Made by a program: the position numbers and the translations under genes. The notes under the pieces are model-generated. The model was given only the letters and a program-made list of their open reading frames with translations, made no database searches and was not told the DNA's origin. Shown piece by piece: positions 15,752 to 23,605 of a stretch of 35,867 nucleotides of DNA. The stretch comes from Flavobacteriales bacterium. GTDB lineage: Bacteria; Bacteroidota; Bacteroidia; Flavobacteriales_D; Sanyastnellaceae. The stretch's first letter is position 1, and every line of letters starts with the position of its first letter. The DNA lies in NCBI GenBank assembly GCA_027491215.1, contig JAIXWP010000058.1, forward strand, positions 1-35,867. Reading direction: 5' to 3'.

Positions 15752-16372
15752 TTACCTCTTTTTTCTTTTCATAGTCTTCATGAACTGAGACCATGCGGCT
15801 TGGCTGAGTAGATTTCCTCCAGATTTGAAGCCATTGTTATAACGGGCATCCAAAGTAGAAGTAGCGTTATCATACGCCGCGTCGCTAAAGTCGGCGAGGT
15901 CATCTGATAGGCTTGCGGAGTTGCCGCGGCGGAAAGCGTAGAAGTTATCCCCTGGAAGATCGAGCGCTAAAATTTCTTGACGGAGCTTATGCGGTGCAGG
16001 ATAAGGAAGAATGTACACAGTTGGAAGAGTACTCGTATCTGGTTCCATCAATTGCACCAATGAAAGAGCTGTTTCTTTTGTTTCTGCTGGAATTACAAAA
16101 GTGCTTTCTCGGAGTCCGATGCATCTAAAATGAAGAGTGTCACCAGCTAGTACTGGTAAGGTGAAGTATCCCGACAGGTCAGAAAATGTTCCGCGATAAT
16201 CTCTAGATCGATAAATACCCACAAACTGAGCGGGGTACAGTGAGTCTGAAGCGAGCACCACACCTGATACTTGCACCACCTTGGGTTGCTGAACAGGTGT
16301 GACAATAGGATTTTGTCCTAGCGCACAAATACTAGCAACAACAAGAATGAGGACGGAAAGAAAATACTTCAT
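15752..16372 (-). CDS. exported carboxypeptidase regulatory-like domain protein
   Basis: Encodes about 206 residues from the ATG at 16370-16372. A signal peptide (MKYFLSVLILVVASICALGQ) precedes a carboxypeptidase regulatory-like beta sandwich: VSGVVLASDSLYPAQFVGIY and FSDLSGYFTLPVLAGDTLHF are the typical first strands and the S-DLSGYF turn. The second half is poorly conserved and ends in a basic tail, MKTMKRKKR. Such stand-alone proteins are common in Bacteroidota, with no known biochemical role. Separated from the TonB receptor gene by about 65 bp and served by its own promoter (16379-16386). An in-frame TTG three codons upstream overlaps the -7 box and is rejected. Confidence 0.78.
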   Translation of the reverse strand: MKYFLSVLILVVASICALGQNPIVTPVQQPKVVQVSGVVLASDSLYPAQFVGIYRSRDYRGTFSDLSGYFTLPVLAGDTLHFRCIGLRESTFVIPAETKETALSLVQLMEPDTSTLPTVYILPYPAPHKLRQEILALDLPGDNFYAFRRGNSASLSDDLADFSDAAYDNATSTLDARYNNGFKSGGNLLSQAAWSQFMKTMKRKKR

Positions 16373-16378
16373 TTGCAA

Positions 16379-16386
16379 CAAATATA
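16379..16386 (-). promoter_or_regulatory. -7 box with adjoining inverted repeat, near-leaderless
   Basis: TATATTTG on the minus strand is an exact match, 6 nt before the ATG. Immediately upstream, GAGGTC (16387-16392) and GACCTC (16401-16406) form an inverted repeat with an 8-nt spacer, a possible operator between the -7 and -33 positions. Confidence 0.5.
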
Positions 16387-16494
16387 GAGGTCATTTAGAG
16401 GACCTCCGTAAATAGACGCTCGGTCTTTGTGTAAAGTTACCATTTTTTTAGAATTGATGTGCCCGAACACAGATGATTTTTGTAGGTTTATAGA

Positions 16495-16998
16495 ATGACA
16501 ATGATTTTGAGAATTATGACATTTAGATTTACAAAGAAGATTTCCCTGTTTCTTTTTCTCGCATTCGGACTTCAAGCATGTTCACAAAAGTCGTTTAAAG
16601 AGATGGCAGATGATATGGCTGGCGACCGAGCTCCAATTGTTCAATTATCTGACTTTGATAGCACCGCTGTAATCGTTGACACACGCGAAAGAGCGGAATA
16701 CGATGTATCACACATTCCAGGAGCGATTTGGGTGGGGGATGATGTTGCAAAAATGAATGGCATTTCAAAAGACAAAAAAATAATCGTGTATTGCAGCGTC
16801 GGTTACCGCAGTGGAAAGTACGTTGCGAAATTGCGTGAGCAAGGCTATACACAAGCCTACAATCTTTGGGGTGGAATATTCAATTGGGTGAATGTTGGTA
16901 AACAGGTGGAGGATTCAAAGGGACTGACCCAACGTGTGCACGGTTTCAGTAAGAAATGGGGAAAGTGGGTGAGCAAAGGAGTGGTGGTATATGAGTAA
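16495..16998 (+). CDS. rhodanese-like lipoprotein
   Basis: Encodes up to 167 residues. A lipoprotein signal ends at the lipobox GLQAC (C29 by this start). An ATG at 16516 would give a more standard 22-residue signal and is an equal candidate start. The mature part is a single rhodanese domain: VIVDTRERAEYDVSHIPGA (60-77) and the active-site loop CSVGYRSG (100-107) with catalytic Cys100, then GYTQAYNLWGGIFNW. It should carry sulfur as a persulfide outside the cytoplasm. The 3' end overlaps the TIGR04282 gene by 8 bp, the first of two overlaps in a three-gene operon. Confidence 0.9.
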   Translation: MTMILRIMTFRFTKKISLFLFLAFGLQACSQKSFKEMADDMAGDRAPIVQLSDFDSTAVIVDTRERAEYDVSHIPGAIWVGDDVAKMNGISKDKKIIVYCSVGYRSGKYVAKLREQGYTQAYNLWGGIFNWVNVGKQVEDSKGLTQRVHGFSKKWGKWVSKGVVVYE

Positions 16999-17584
16999 GA
17001 GAATTATTATCATGGCAAGACCGGCCGAACTCGGCAAGGTGAAAAGCAGATTAGCAGCAACACTCGGAGCAGAAAAAACACTTACCGTTTACAAGCATCT
17101 CCTGCAGCATACGATTTCCACAGCGGAAAAATCAGGACACTCAATCATCATTTGGTGGAGCGAACTCCCCAATGATTATTTAATTATTCCTCACAAATTG
17201 CAAATAGGCGAACTTCTCGGAGACCGCATGCATCAGGCTTTTGAATTTGAATTTAATTTAAATCAATCTGAGAAAGTGGTGATGATCGGCACCGATTGCC
17301 CAGATCTCACAACCACCATTCTTGAAGAAGCCTTTAATACATTGGAGGAAAACAATGTTGTGCTCGGACCTTCTGAAGACGGCGGATATTACCTCATTGG
17401 AATGAATGGATTCCATCCAGAATTACTCCAAGAAATAGAATGGAGCACTGAAAAAGTATTAGCACAAACAATTGAAAAGTGTAAGAAGTATAAAAAGACT
17501 TTCGCACTTTTACCCACATTAAATGATATCGATAACGAAGAGGATCTAAGAAGAAGTTCTCTTATTAAAACACTTGTATTATGA
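16991..17584 (+). CDS. TIGR04282 (DUF2064) family arsenosugar-type glycosyltransferase
   Basis: Encodes 197 residues of a nucleotide-diphospho-sugar transferase fold. Diagnostic motifs are ARPAELGKVKSRLAATLG (9-26), GTDCPDL (100-106, the metal-binding Asp region) and GPSEDGGYYLIG (126-137), followed by WST. Proteins of this family are named for association with arsenosugar biosynthesis genes but also occur without them, and no ArsM or radical-SAM ArsS is in this window. It overlaps the rhodanese gene by 8 bp and the PNP gene by 4 bp (ATGA), so the three are translationally coupled. Confidence 0.88.
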   Translation: MSKRIIIMARPAELGKVKSRLAATLGAEKTLTVYKHLLQHTISTAEKSGHSIIIWWSELPNDYLIIPHKLQIGELLGDRMHQAFEFEFNLNQSEKVVMIGTDCPDLTTTILEEAFNTLEENNVVLGPSEDGGYYLIGMNGFHPELLQEIEWSTEKVLAQTIEKCKKYKKTFALLPTLNDIDNEEDLRRSSLIKTLVL

Positions 17585-18396
17585 GCATGGAAGAATTAGA
17601 AGAAAGCGTTGAATGGTTAAAGTCTAAAGGAATTAACGCTCCGGAAGTTGGGATCATCTTGGGAACAGGATTAGATGGACTAGCAAAACAAATTAAAGTT
17701 GAAAAAGAATTTAATTATAGTGTCATTCCTCATTTTCCAATTTCAACAGTAGAGTTCCATTTTGGAAAATTAATCTATGGTGAATTAGGTGGAAAGAAAG
17801 TCCTAGCATGTCAGGGGCGTTTCCATTATTACGAAGGTTACACGATGCAGCAAGTGGTAATGCCTGTGCGTGTGATGAAGATGCTGGGCACCAAGTATGT
17901 CTTGCTTTCTAACGCTGCTGGCGCCATTAATTTATCTTATAAAAAAGGAGAATTAATGTTGCTTGATGATCACATCAACTTGCAGCCTGACAATCCTTTG
18001 ATCGGACAAAATCTCGACGATCTCGGACCTCGTTTCCCAGATATGAGTCAACCTTATTCGCCTTTTCTCAATGGTCACATTGAAAGAATTGCAGCGGAGA
18101 AAGGAGTGAAGATTAACAAAGGTGTATATGCTTCAGTACCTGGTCCAAACCTCGAGACACGCGCTGAATACCGCATGCTTGGCATCATGGGCGCGGATGC
18201 AGTTGGAATGAGCACTGTTCCTGAAGTCATAGCATGTAATCATATGTCATTACCATGTTGCTGTGTTTCTGTTCTGACCGATGAATGCGATCCTGACAAC
18301 CTAAAGCCAGCAAGCATTCAAGACATCATCGCAACTGCGAAGAAAGCAGAAGTGACATTGACGGAGATTTATGTTGAATTGATAAAGGCGATCTAG
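17581..18396 (+). CDS. purine nucleoside phosphorylase, trimeric PNP/MTAP type
   Basis: Encodes 271 residues that phosphorolyse purine nucleosides to base and ribose-1-phosphate. Family motifs are GIILGTGLDGLA (24-35), GRFHYYEGY (79-87), LLSNAAGAIN (108-117), VPGPNLETRAEYRML (186-200, with the base-binding Glu E192) and GADAVGMSTVPEV. The residue that contacts the base in TN of mammalian PNP (Asn243) is Asp here (T233-D234 in VLTDEC), as in MTAP. That predicts acceptance of 6-aminopurines such as adenosine-type substrates. Its operon partner is the TIGR04282 enzyme. Ends 5 bp before the convergent deacetylase gene. Confidence 0.93.
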   Translation: MSMEELEESVEWLKSKGINAPEVGIILGTGLDGLAKQIKVEKEFNYSVIPHFPISTVEFHFGKLIYGELGGKKVLACQGRFHYYEGYTMQQVVMPVRVMKMLGTKYVLLSNAAGAINLSYKKGELMLLDDHINLQPDNPLIGQNLDDLGPRFPDMSQPYSPFLNGHIERIAAEKGVKINKGVYASVPGPNLETRAEYRMLGIMGADAVGMSTVPEVIACNHMSLPCCCVSVLTDECDPDNLKPASIQDIIATAKKAEVTLTEIYVELIKAI

Positions 18397-18401
18397 CCTT
18401 T

Positions 18402-19307
18402 TCATTCTCCCCAAAACTCAAGGGCTAGACGAAACGTATTACAATGCGCTTCGACAATTATTTTAATATCCTCGCTGTAGCCGCCACCCATGGCGCAACA
18501 GACGGGGATATTGTATTTTTTACAAAAACTAAAGACTAGAGAATCGCGCTGTTTGCACGCCTCAAGACTCACACCTAGTCGCCCCAGTTTATCTGATGCC
18601 AGGATATCCACGCCGCACTGATAGAAGATAAATTGTGGTTGAAATGATGGGATGATTTCACTCAGATTTTTTTCAAGCAAATCGAGATATTCTGCATCTT
18701 GAATTTTATCAGGAAGCGGAATGTCGCGATCGCTTTTTTCTTTGTGTAAAGGGTAATTATGTTCGCCATGCATGGAGAAGGTAAATACCCGAGATTCGTT
18801 TTCAAATATTGATGCGGTTCCATTTCCTTGATGCACGTCACAATCAATAATCATAACACGCTGCACGAGATTTTTATCCAATAAATATTGAGCTGCAATG
18901 GCCATGTCATTGAGCAAGCAAAATCCTTCTCCGCGATCGCTGTATGCATGATGTGTTCCGCCCGCTACATTAAGTCCGCATCCATGTTCTAGAGCGTGCA
19001 ATGCCATATCTAAAGTGCCTTGCATAATGATCGCCTCGCGCTCTACGAGCTGCTCGCTCAAAGGAAATCCTGTTTTGCGAATTTCATTTTTATCAAGTGC
19101 GAGATGCTTCAATTTTTCCCAATAAGAAAAATCATGCACACGCAGAATATCTTCTTCACGCATCTTCGAAGGTGAATGCATCATTGATTCGTTGATGCTG
19201 CCTTCATAGATCAATTGTTCAGGAATCAATTCATACTTGAGCATCGGAAAGCGATGCCCTTCGGGCAAGGGATGACAGTAAATAGGAGCGTAGGCAATTT
19301 TTACCAT
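18402..19307 (-). CDS. histone deacetylase family (AcuC/HdaH-like) hydrolase
   Basis: Encodes about 301 residues from the ATG at 19305-19307 (MVKIAYAPIYCHPL). It is a zinc-dependent amidohydrolase of the arginase/deacetylase fold. Key residues are GGTHHA (H119/H120), DCDVHQGNGT (D155, D157, H159), FSMHGEHNYP, GVDILASD (D234, the third zinc ligand) and GGGYS (Y277). All catalytic residues are present. Substrate could be an acetylated protein, polyamine or small molecule. An upstream in-frame ATG would run past the divergent cation transporter promoter, so the shorter start is chosen. Divergent from the CDF gene by 54 bp. Confidence 0.9.
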   Translation of the reverse strand: MVKIAYAPIYCHPLPEGHRFPMLKYELIPEQLIYEGSINESMMHSPSKMREEDILRVHDFSYWEKLKHLALDKNEIRKTGFPLSEQLVEREAIIMQGTLDMALHALEHGCGLNVAGGTHHAYSDRGEGFCLLNDMAIAAQYLLDKNLVQRVMIIDCDVHQGNGTASIFENESRVFTFSMHGEHNYPLHKEKSDRDIPLPDKIQDAEYLDLLEKNLSEIIPSFQPQFIFYQCGVDILASDKLGRLGVSLEACKQRDSLVFSFCKKYNIPVCCAMGGGYSEDIKIIVEAHCNTFRLALEFWGE

Positions 19308-19323
19308 AAGAATAGACGACAAA

Positions 19324-19357
19324 TTTGGCGAGGTTTTGTTTACAAGCAATACTTTTG
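19324..19357 (+). promoter_or_regulatory. promoter of the cation efflux gene, leaderless arrangement
   Basis: TTTG (19324-19327), 22 nt, then TACTTTTG (19350-19357), which fits TAnnTTTG. The ATG begins only 4 nt later at 19362. The palindrome CAAATTTG (19320-19327) could also serve as a weak box for the divergent deacetylase gene. Confidence 0.6.
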
Positions 19358-19361
19358 CAAT

Positions 19362-20270
19362 ATGTCATCACCACTAAGTCCAACACCGCATCCCGCTGAT
19401 CAGGGAATCAAAGTGGTCAAACATGGAATGGGCTTCAATTTCGTATTGGCAATCATCAAAGGCACCGCAGGTTTTTTAGGCAATAGCTATGCTCTCGTTG
19501 CAGATGCCATCGAAAGTGCATCGGATGTATTGAGTTCGATGGTGGTGTGGATTGGTCTGCGCACTGCTGCGCGTCCGCCAGACGAAGACCATCCTTATGG
19601 TCACGGCAAAGCAGAGCCTGTAGCGGCAGTTATTGTGAGTCTTTTCTTGGTGGCTGCTTCCATCTTGATTGCTGTCGAAGCCATTCATAATATTCAGACT
19701 CCGCACCCGGTGCCTCAATCTTGGACCCTCTGGGTGATAGTGGCAGTGATTATCGGTAAAGAGGTGGTGTTTCGATATGTGATGTCCACTGCCACTGCTA
19801 TTGATAGCACCGCAGTAAAAGGCGAGGCACAACATCACAGAGCAGATGCTATTACATCTGTTGCTGCTTTTATTGGTATTGCTATCGCCCTATGGGGTGG
19901 CGAGGATTATGCAAGCGCAGACGACTGGGCAGCGCTTCTAGCGAGTTCTTTCGTTGCTTGGAATGCTTACAATGTTTTTCGCCCAGCTTTCAAAGAACTA
20001 ATGGACGAGGCTCAGCCTAAGGAATTGGTGGATGAGGTGGTTAGTATTGCGATGACTGTGAATGGGGTGGAGGCGATTGAGAAATGCTTTGTGAGAAAAA
20101 TGGGCTTCGATTATTTCGTAGACATACACGTAGAAGTGGACGGAATGCGCACCGTGACCGAAGGACACGATATCGCACATCGCGTGAAAGACGCCATTAT
20201 GGCAGCGAAGCCTGCGGTCTATGACGTACTTACGCACATCGAGCCCTATCCACATCACCACCAGTTATAA
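19362..20270 (+). CDS. cation diffusion facilitator family transporter
   Basis: Encodes 302 residues. This inner membrane metal/proton antiporter has about six transmembrane segments (residues ~25-195) and a cytoplasmic ferredoxin-like C-terminal domain (VVSIAMTVNGVEAIEKCFVR, DIHVEVDGMRTVTEGHDIAH). The transport site appears as E51-x3-D55 in TM2 (ADAIESASD) and H158-x3-D162 in TM5 (HHRADAITS). The loop motif DEDHPYGHGKAEP (74-86) is typical. Glu instead of His or Asp at the first position leaves metal specificity open (Zn, Fe, Co or Mn). The C terminus HHHQL may bind metal. The start is fixed by the promoter 4 nt upstream; a longer reading frame exists but overlaps that promoter. Confidence 0.92.
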   Translation: MSSPLSPTPHPADQGIKVVKHGMGFNFVLAIIKGTAGFLGNSYALVADAIESASDVLSSMVVWIGLRTAARPPDEDHPYGHGKAEPVAAVIVSLFLVAASILIAVEAIHNIQTPHPVPQSWTLWVIVAVIIGKEVVFRYVMSTATAIDSTAVKGEAQHHRADAITSVAAFIGIAIALWGGEDYASADDWAALLASSFVAWNAYNVFRPAFKELMDEAQPKELVDEVVSIAMTVNGVEAIEKCFVRKMGFDYFVDIHVEVDGMRTVTEGHDIAHRVKDAIMAAKPAVYDVLTHIEPYPHHHQL

Positions 20271-20328
20271 TATGTCGAGTGTTGAAAAGACGCCCGCCTT
20301 TTCATAGGAGATTCCACGGACTACCCAC

Positions 20329-20336
20329 TATATTTG
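20329..20336 (+). promoter_or_regulatory. -7 box of dnaN
   Basis: TATATTTG is an exact TAnnTTTG match, 21 nt before the dnaN ATG (20358). Confidence 0.55.
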
Positions 20337-20357
20337 CGCGCATTCAAAACCCGAACG

Positions 20358-21479
20358 ATGAAGTTTGTAGTAACAAGCACAGCCCTTCTTAAGCAATTGC
20401 AAATGCTTAGCGGAGTATTAAATTCCAGCAATACATTACCTATTCTGGATAATTTTCTTTTTGAAATAAAGGAAAACGAATTGACGCTTTCTGCTTCTGA
20501 TTTGGAAACATCTATGAGTACTCGTATGGTGATCCAATCAAAAGAAGAAGGAATGATCGCTATTCCAGCAAAACTTCTTTTGGATATCCTAAAGAGTTTG
20601 CCTGAACAGCCGCTCACTTTCAGCGTTGATCCAAAAACATACGGAATCGAAATCTCTAGCGACTACGGTAAGTACAAACTTACAGGTCAGAACGGAGATG
20701 AGTTCCCTAAGGCTCCGCAAATGGAAGGTACCAAGTCATTGGTGATCCAAAGCGATGCACTTGCACGTGCTATCAACAAAACCCTCTTCGCTACTGGTAA
20801 CGATGATATGCGTCCTGTGATGAGCGGTGTGTTCTTCGAAATTCACGAAGACAGCATCCGTTTCGTTGCTACTGATGCTCACAAACTCGTTCGCTACAGC
20901 CGCACAGATGTGGGTGGTGATAGCCCTGCTTCATTTATCGTCCCTAAGAAGCCATTGAACCTTTTGAAAGGCTCTATGGGTGCTGCTAAGACGGAAGTGA
21001 AAGTAGAATACAACGAAAACAACGCTCAATTCTCTTTTGAGAATGTAGTTCTTCTTTGCCGTTTGATCGAAGGAAAATATCCAAACTATGAAGCGGTTAT
21101 TCCAAAAGAAAACCCATTCAAGTTGACCATCGACCGTTTGGATCTATTGAGTTCTATCAAGCGTGTGAGCATCTTCGCTAACAAGACTACACACCAAGTG
21201 CGTCTTCGTATGGGCGGAAGCGAGTTGAACATTTCTGCTGAAGATTTGGATTTCGCTAACGAAGCTCAAGAGCGATTGACTTGCACATACGCAGGTGATG
21301 ATATGGAGATCGGTTTCAACTCTCGTTTCCTTCAGGAAATGTTGGGTAACTTGACATCAGAAAATGTAAATATCGAAATGAGCGCACCAAACCGCGCAGG
21401 TATCCTTACTCAAGTGGAGCCAGACGATATTTCTGAAGATATCTTAATGCTGGTAATGCCAGTTATGCTTAACTCTTAA
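20358..21479 (+). CDS. dnaN: DNA polymerase III beta subunit (sliding clamp)
   Basis: Encodes 373 residues, close to 366 in E. coli. The three-domain clamp is recognisable from MKFVVTSTALLKQLQMLSG at the start, NTLPILDNFLFEI, ATDAHKLVRYSR, GKYPNYEAVIP in the middle, and the C-terminal LMLVMPVMLNS corresponding to the E. coli YVVMPMRL-type end that lines the protein-binding pocket. In-frame codons upstream of 20358 overlap the -7 box and lack an ATG. dnaA and recF are not nearby; dnaN is often separate from dnaA in this phylum. A bidirectional terminator follows. Confidence 0.98.
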   Translation: MKFVVTSTALLKQLQMLSGVLNSSNTLPILDNFLFEIKENELTLSASDLETSMSTRMVIQSKEEGMIAIPAKLLLDILKSLPEQPLTFSVDPKTYGIEISSDYGKYKLTGQNGDEFPKAPQMEGTKSLVIQSDALARAINKTLFATGNDDMRPVMSGVFFEIHEDSIRFVATDAHKLVRYSRTDVGGDSPASFIVPKKPLNLLKGSMGAAKTEVKVEYNENNAQFSFENVVLLCRLIEGKYPNYEAVIPKENPFKLTIDRLDLLSSIKRVSIFANKTTHQVRLRMGGSELNISAEDLDFANEAQERLTCTYAGDDMEIGFNSRFLQEMLGNLTSENVNIEMSAPNRAGILTQVEPDDISEDILMLVMPVMLNS

Positions 21480-21506
21480 GAGTACAATTGTATTTAACCT
21501 TACTAC

Positions 21507-21539
21507 GAAAAGGGCTGTCTTATGAAGACGGCCCTTTTT
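21507..21539. terminator. bidirectional terminator between dnaN and the second rhomboid gene
   Basis: Stem AGGGCTGTCT (21511-21520) pairs with AGACGGCCCT (21526-21535), with one G-T wobble and a 5-nt loop. It is extended by A-run/T-run pairing on both sides. The stop codon of the convergent rhomboid gene (21520-21522) lies within the hairpin, so its last codons form the right arm. Confidence 0.88.
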
Positions 21540-22305
21540 GATTTTTATCCCATGTAGTGCTTTGTGTCCATTGCCAAGAAGAAGAAGGCTTATGTTTTTC
21601 AGAATCGTTGTGCGACTTATTTTCTGCCGAAATATTTTCAATACCTGCGGGAATCTCTTCGATGTTTTCTTCTTCATCAGGTTCTAATTCAAAAGCGAAT
21701 ACTTTACGCTGCGGTCCTTGTTTGCGATAAATTATAGCGGCAATAATTCCAGCTGCAAAGCCCGCCATATGCCCCTCCCATGAAATCTTGGGATCAATCG
21801 GGAAGAGATACCAAACCAACGAGCCGTAGTACATTGCAACCACAAGGGCAACTCTCATCATGATTGGATTACGGCGAATGAGTCCACTGAAAAAGAGAAA
21901 TGCAAACTCTCCATATAATATCATACTCGCTCCGATATGAATGGATGGGCGACCGATCAACCATAAGAGAATTCCCGAGCCAAGGAAAATGGTGAAGAAG
22001 GTCTTGATAGAAATACTGCGATAGAAATAGAATAGAAAGCTATTCAACACAAGGAAAGCTAGCGTATTATGCCAAATATGACTTAGGCTGCCGTGTAAAA
22101 AGTGCATGGTGAAAATGCCTATCAAACCTGACCATTCACGAGGAAACAAACCATACTGAGTAACATTATAGCCGAGGTATTCGTCCATGATAAAAAGCGA
22201 CCAACAAATCGCGAGGAAGAATACGGATACAAAAAACGCATCCAGAATTTTACTTCCGTCGCTGGTTTCCTTAGCGGAAATATTTGTTAAATCGTTTGTA
22301 CTCAT
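21520..22305 (-). CDS. rhomboid-like intramembrane protease with acidic C-terminal tail
   Basis: Encodes 261 residues with six predicted membrane segments (about 25-195). The rhomboid features are the amphipathic loop HFLHGSLSHIWHNTLAF, the serine in HIGASMILYG (S127) and the histidine in WEGHMAGFAAG (H179). The residue after the serine is Met rather than the usual Gly of GxSG, which may alter activity. A hydrophilic tail of ~60 residues (FELEPDEEENIEE onward, rich in E, S and N) follows. The gene ends inside a terminator hairpin shared with dnaN. Divergent from a small exported protein gene. Confidence 0.88.
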   Translation of the reverse strand: MSTNDLTNISAKETSDGSKILDAFFVSVFFLAICWSLFIMDEYLGYNVTQYGLFPREWSGLIGIFTMHFLHGSLSHIWHNTLAFLVLNSFLFYFYRSISIKTFFTIFLGSGILLWLIGRPSIHIGASMILYGEFAFLFFSGLIRRNPIMMRVALVVAMYYGSLVWYLFPIDPKISWEGHMAGFAAGIIAAIIYRKQGPQRKVFAFELEPDEEENIEEIPAGIENISAENKSHNDSEKHKPSSSWQWTQSTTWDKNQKGPSS

Positions 22306-22341
22306 ATAACATTTGATTAGCTTTAACCCACTAAAACTAAG

Positions 22342-22593
22342 GTGATGAAAAAAGGTCTATTTACTCTAGCTGCATCGATGGTCTTGACCATAGCCGCAGC
22401 TGCATCTCCAGATCCAACTAAAAAAGTTGACCAAAACGATCCTAAAAAACAAGAAGAGAAAAAGTCTTCTTTCGGTTTGACCGAAGGTTATTTTTCCATC
22501 TTCGATATTTTTAAGACCGTTGACAAGGTAGACACCCTTCGTGCAAATGTGCCGGCACCGCTTAACAAGAGAAGTGCCACGCCCAAGAAGTGA
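22342..22593 (+). CDS. small exported protein
   Basis: Encodes 83 residues (82 if the second ATG at 22345 is used). A signal peptide (MKKGLFTLAASMVLTIAAAA, cleavage near ASPDP) leaves a mature peptide of about 60 residues. It is rich in K, D and E and contains FGLTEGYFSIFDIFKTVDKVDTLR. A TAAGGTG-type ribosome site precedes it. The codon pattern, signal peptide and upstream spacing suggest a real gene. No family recognised. The next gene starts 29 bp after its stop, with its own promoter. Confidence 0.65.
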   Translation: MMKKGLFTLAASMVLTIAAAASPDPTKKVDQNDPKKQEEKKSSFGLTEGYFSIFDIFKTVDKVDTLRANVPAPLNKRSATPKK

Positions 22594-22610
22594 CAGAAAG
22601 GCATACCGCC

Positions 22611-22618
22611 TATATTTG
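22611..22618 (+). promoter_or_regulatory. -7 box of the nucleoside phosphorylase gene, leaderless arrangement
   Basis: TATATTTG is an exact TAnnTTTG match ending 4 nt before the ATG at 22623. Confidence 0.6.
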
Positions 22619-22622
22619 TCTG

Positions 22623-23513
22623 ATGCAGCCCATTGATTTAAATCACAACCAACCAATTCCCGAAACGGAATTAATTCTCCGCGCTGATGGTAGTCTTTAT
22701 CATCTCGGAGTTCTCCCACATCAAGTAGCGTCTAAGATTATCATTGTTGGTGATCCTGAACGTGTGCCTACTATTTCAGAATTATTCGATGAAGTAGAGT
22801 GCCGCATTCACAATCGTGAATTTGTGGTTCACACGGGCTCATACCAAGGCAAGCGATTTACAATTGTATCAAGCGGAATCGGAGTGGACAATATCGATAT
22901 CGTCATCAATGAACTCGATGCTGCTGTTAATGTGGACCTCTCAACAAGACTTCCGAAAAAGGAAATAACGAGTTTAGAAATTGTACGCATTGGAACAAGC
23001 GGCAGTATTCGTCCTGAAATCCCTGTGGGTAGCTTTGTGGCGAGCGTTAAGGCTTTCGCGTTGGACGGAGTGCCATATAGCTATCATATGCAACTCAGCG
23101 ATGATGAGGCTGGCCTCATTCAGCACCTCAAGTCTGAAATTCCCTATTTAAAAGACAATCATAGTCTATATGCTGTCGATGGTTCACAAGAGTTGTTGAA
23201 TCGCATCGCTTTCGATATGGTTCAGGGTATAACTGCCACCCAAAATGGATTCTATGGACCACAGGGTAGGAGCGTTCGACTTCAATCAAAGGTTGAACCT
23301 CTGTTGAAATCGTATGAAAACATCGTGTGGAAAGGAAATAAGGTGACCAATTTTGAAATGGAGTGTGCAGGCATCTATGCACTGGCTTCTTTATTGGGCC
23401 ACAGGGCTTTAACGGTGTGTGCGATCCTTGCAAATAGAGCTACAAAAGAATTTCACAAGAACCCGTCAACAAGTGTTGAAACCCTTATCAGGACTGTGTT
23501 AGAGCGATTTTGA
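22623..23513 (+). CDS. nucleoside phosphorylase (uridine phosphorylase-like)
   Basis: Encodes 296 residues of the hexameric nucleoside phosphorylase family (NP-I). Phosphate and ribose motifs are GDPERV (43-48) and RIGTSGSIR (122-130). TNFEMECAGIYALASLLGH carries the Met-Glu pair that binds ribose hydroxyls. TQNGFYGPQGR is in the region that, in uridine phosphorylases, contacts the pyrimidine through Gln and Arg, which favours uridine over purine substrates. The upstream in-frame start at 22590 would place 11 residues across the promoter and is rejected. A second, unrelated-fold phosphorylase (trimeric PNP) is at 17581-18396. Confidence 0.88.
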   Translation: MQPIDLNHNQPIPETELILRADGSLYHLGVLPHQVASKIIIVGDPERVPTISELFDEVECRIHNREFVVHTGSYQGKRFTIVSSGIGVDNIDIVINELDAAVNVDLSTRLPKKEITSLEIVRIGTSGSIRPEIPVGSFVASVKAFALDGVPYSYHMQLSDDEAGLIQHLKSEIPYLKDNHSLYAVDGSQELLNRIAFDMVQGITATQNGFYGPQGRSVRLQSKVEPLLKSYENIVWKGNKVTNFEMECAGIYALASLLGHRALTVCAILANRATKEFHKNPSTSVETLIRTVLERF

Positions 23514-23569
23514 AACCACTGATGTGGATAAGAGCAAATCACAGCCTCATTTAACGTGAATAGGTGGGG

Positions 23570-23577
23570 TACTTTTG
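23570..23577 (+). promoter_or_regulatory. -7 box of the SirB1-like gene
   Basis: TACTTTTG fits TAnnTTTG. The next ATG (23579) would lie at or before the expected start site, which favours the ATG at 23606 as the true start of the following gene. Confidence 0.5.
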
Positions 23578-23605
23578 GATGAAAGCTTTGTATAAAGTGA
23601 ATCCT

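Noticed and set aside
20283-20304. TGAAAAG/CTTTTCA hairpin between the CDF gene and dnaN
   Set aside because: The 7-bp stem is A/T-rich and not followed by a T-run, so I could not support a terminator; it may be chance.
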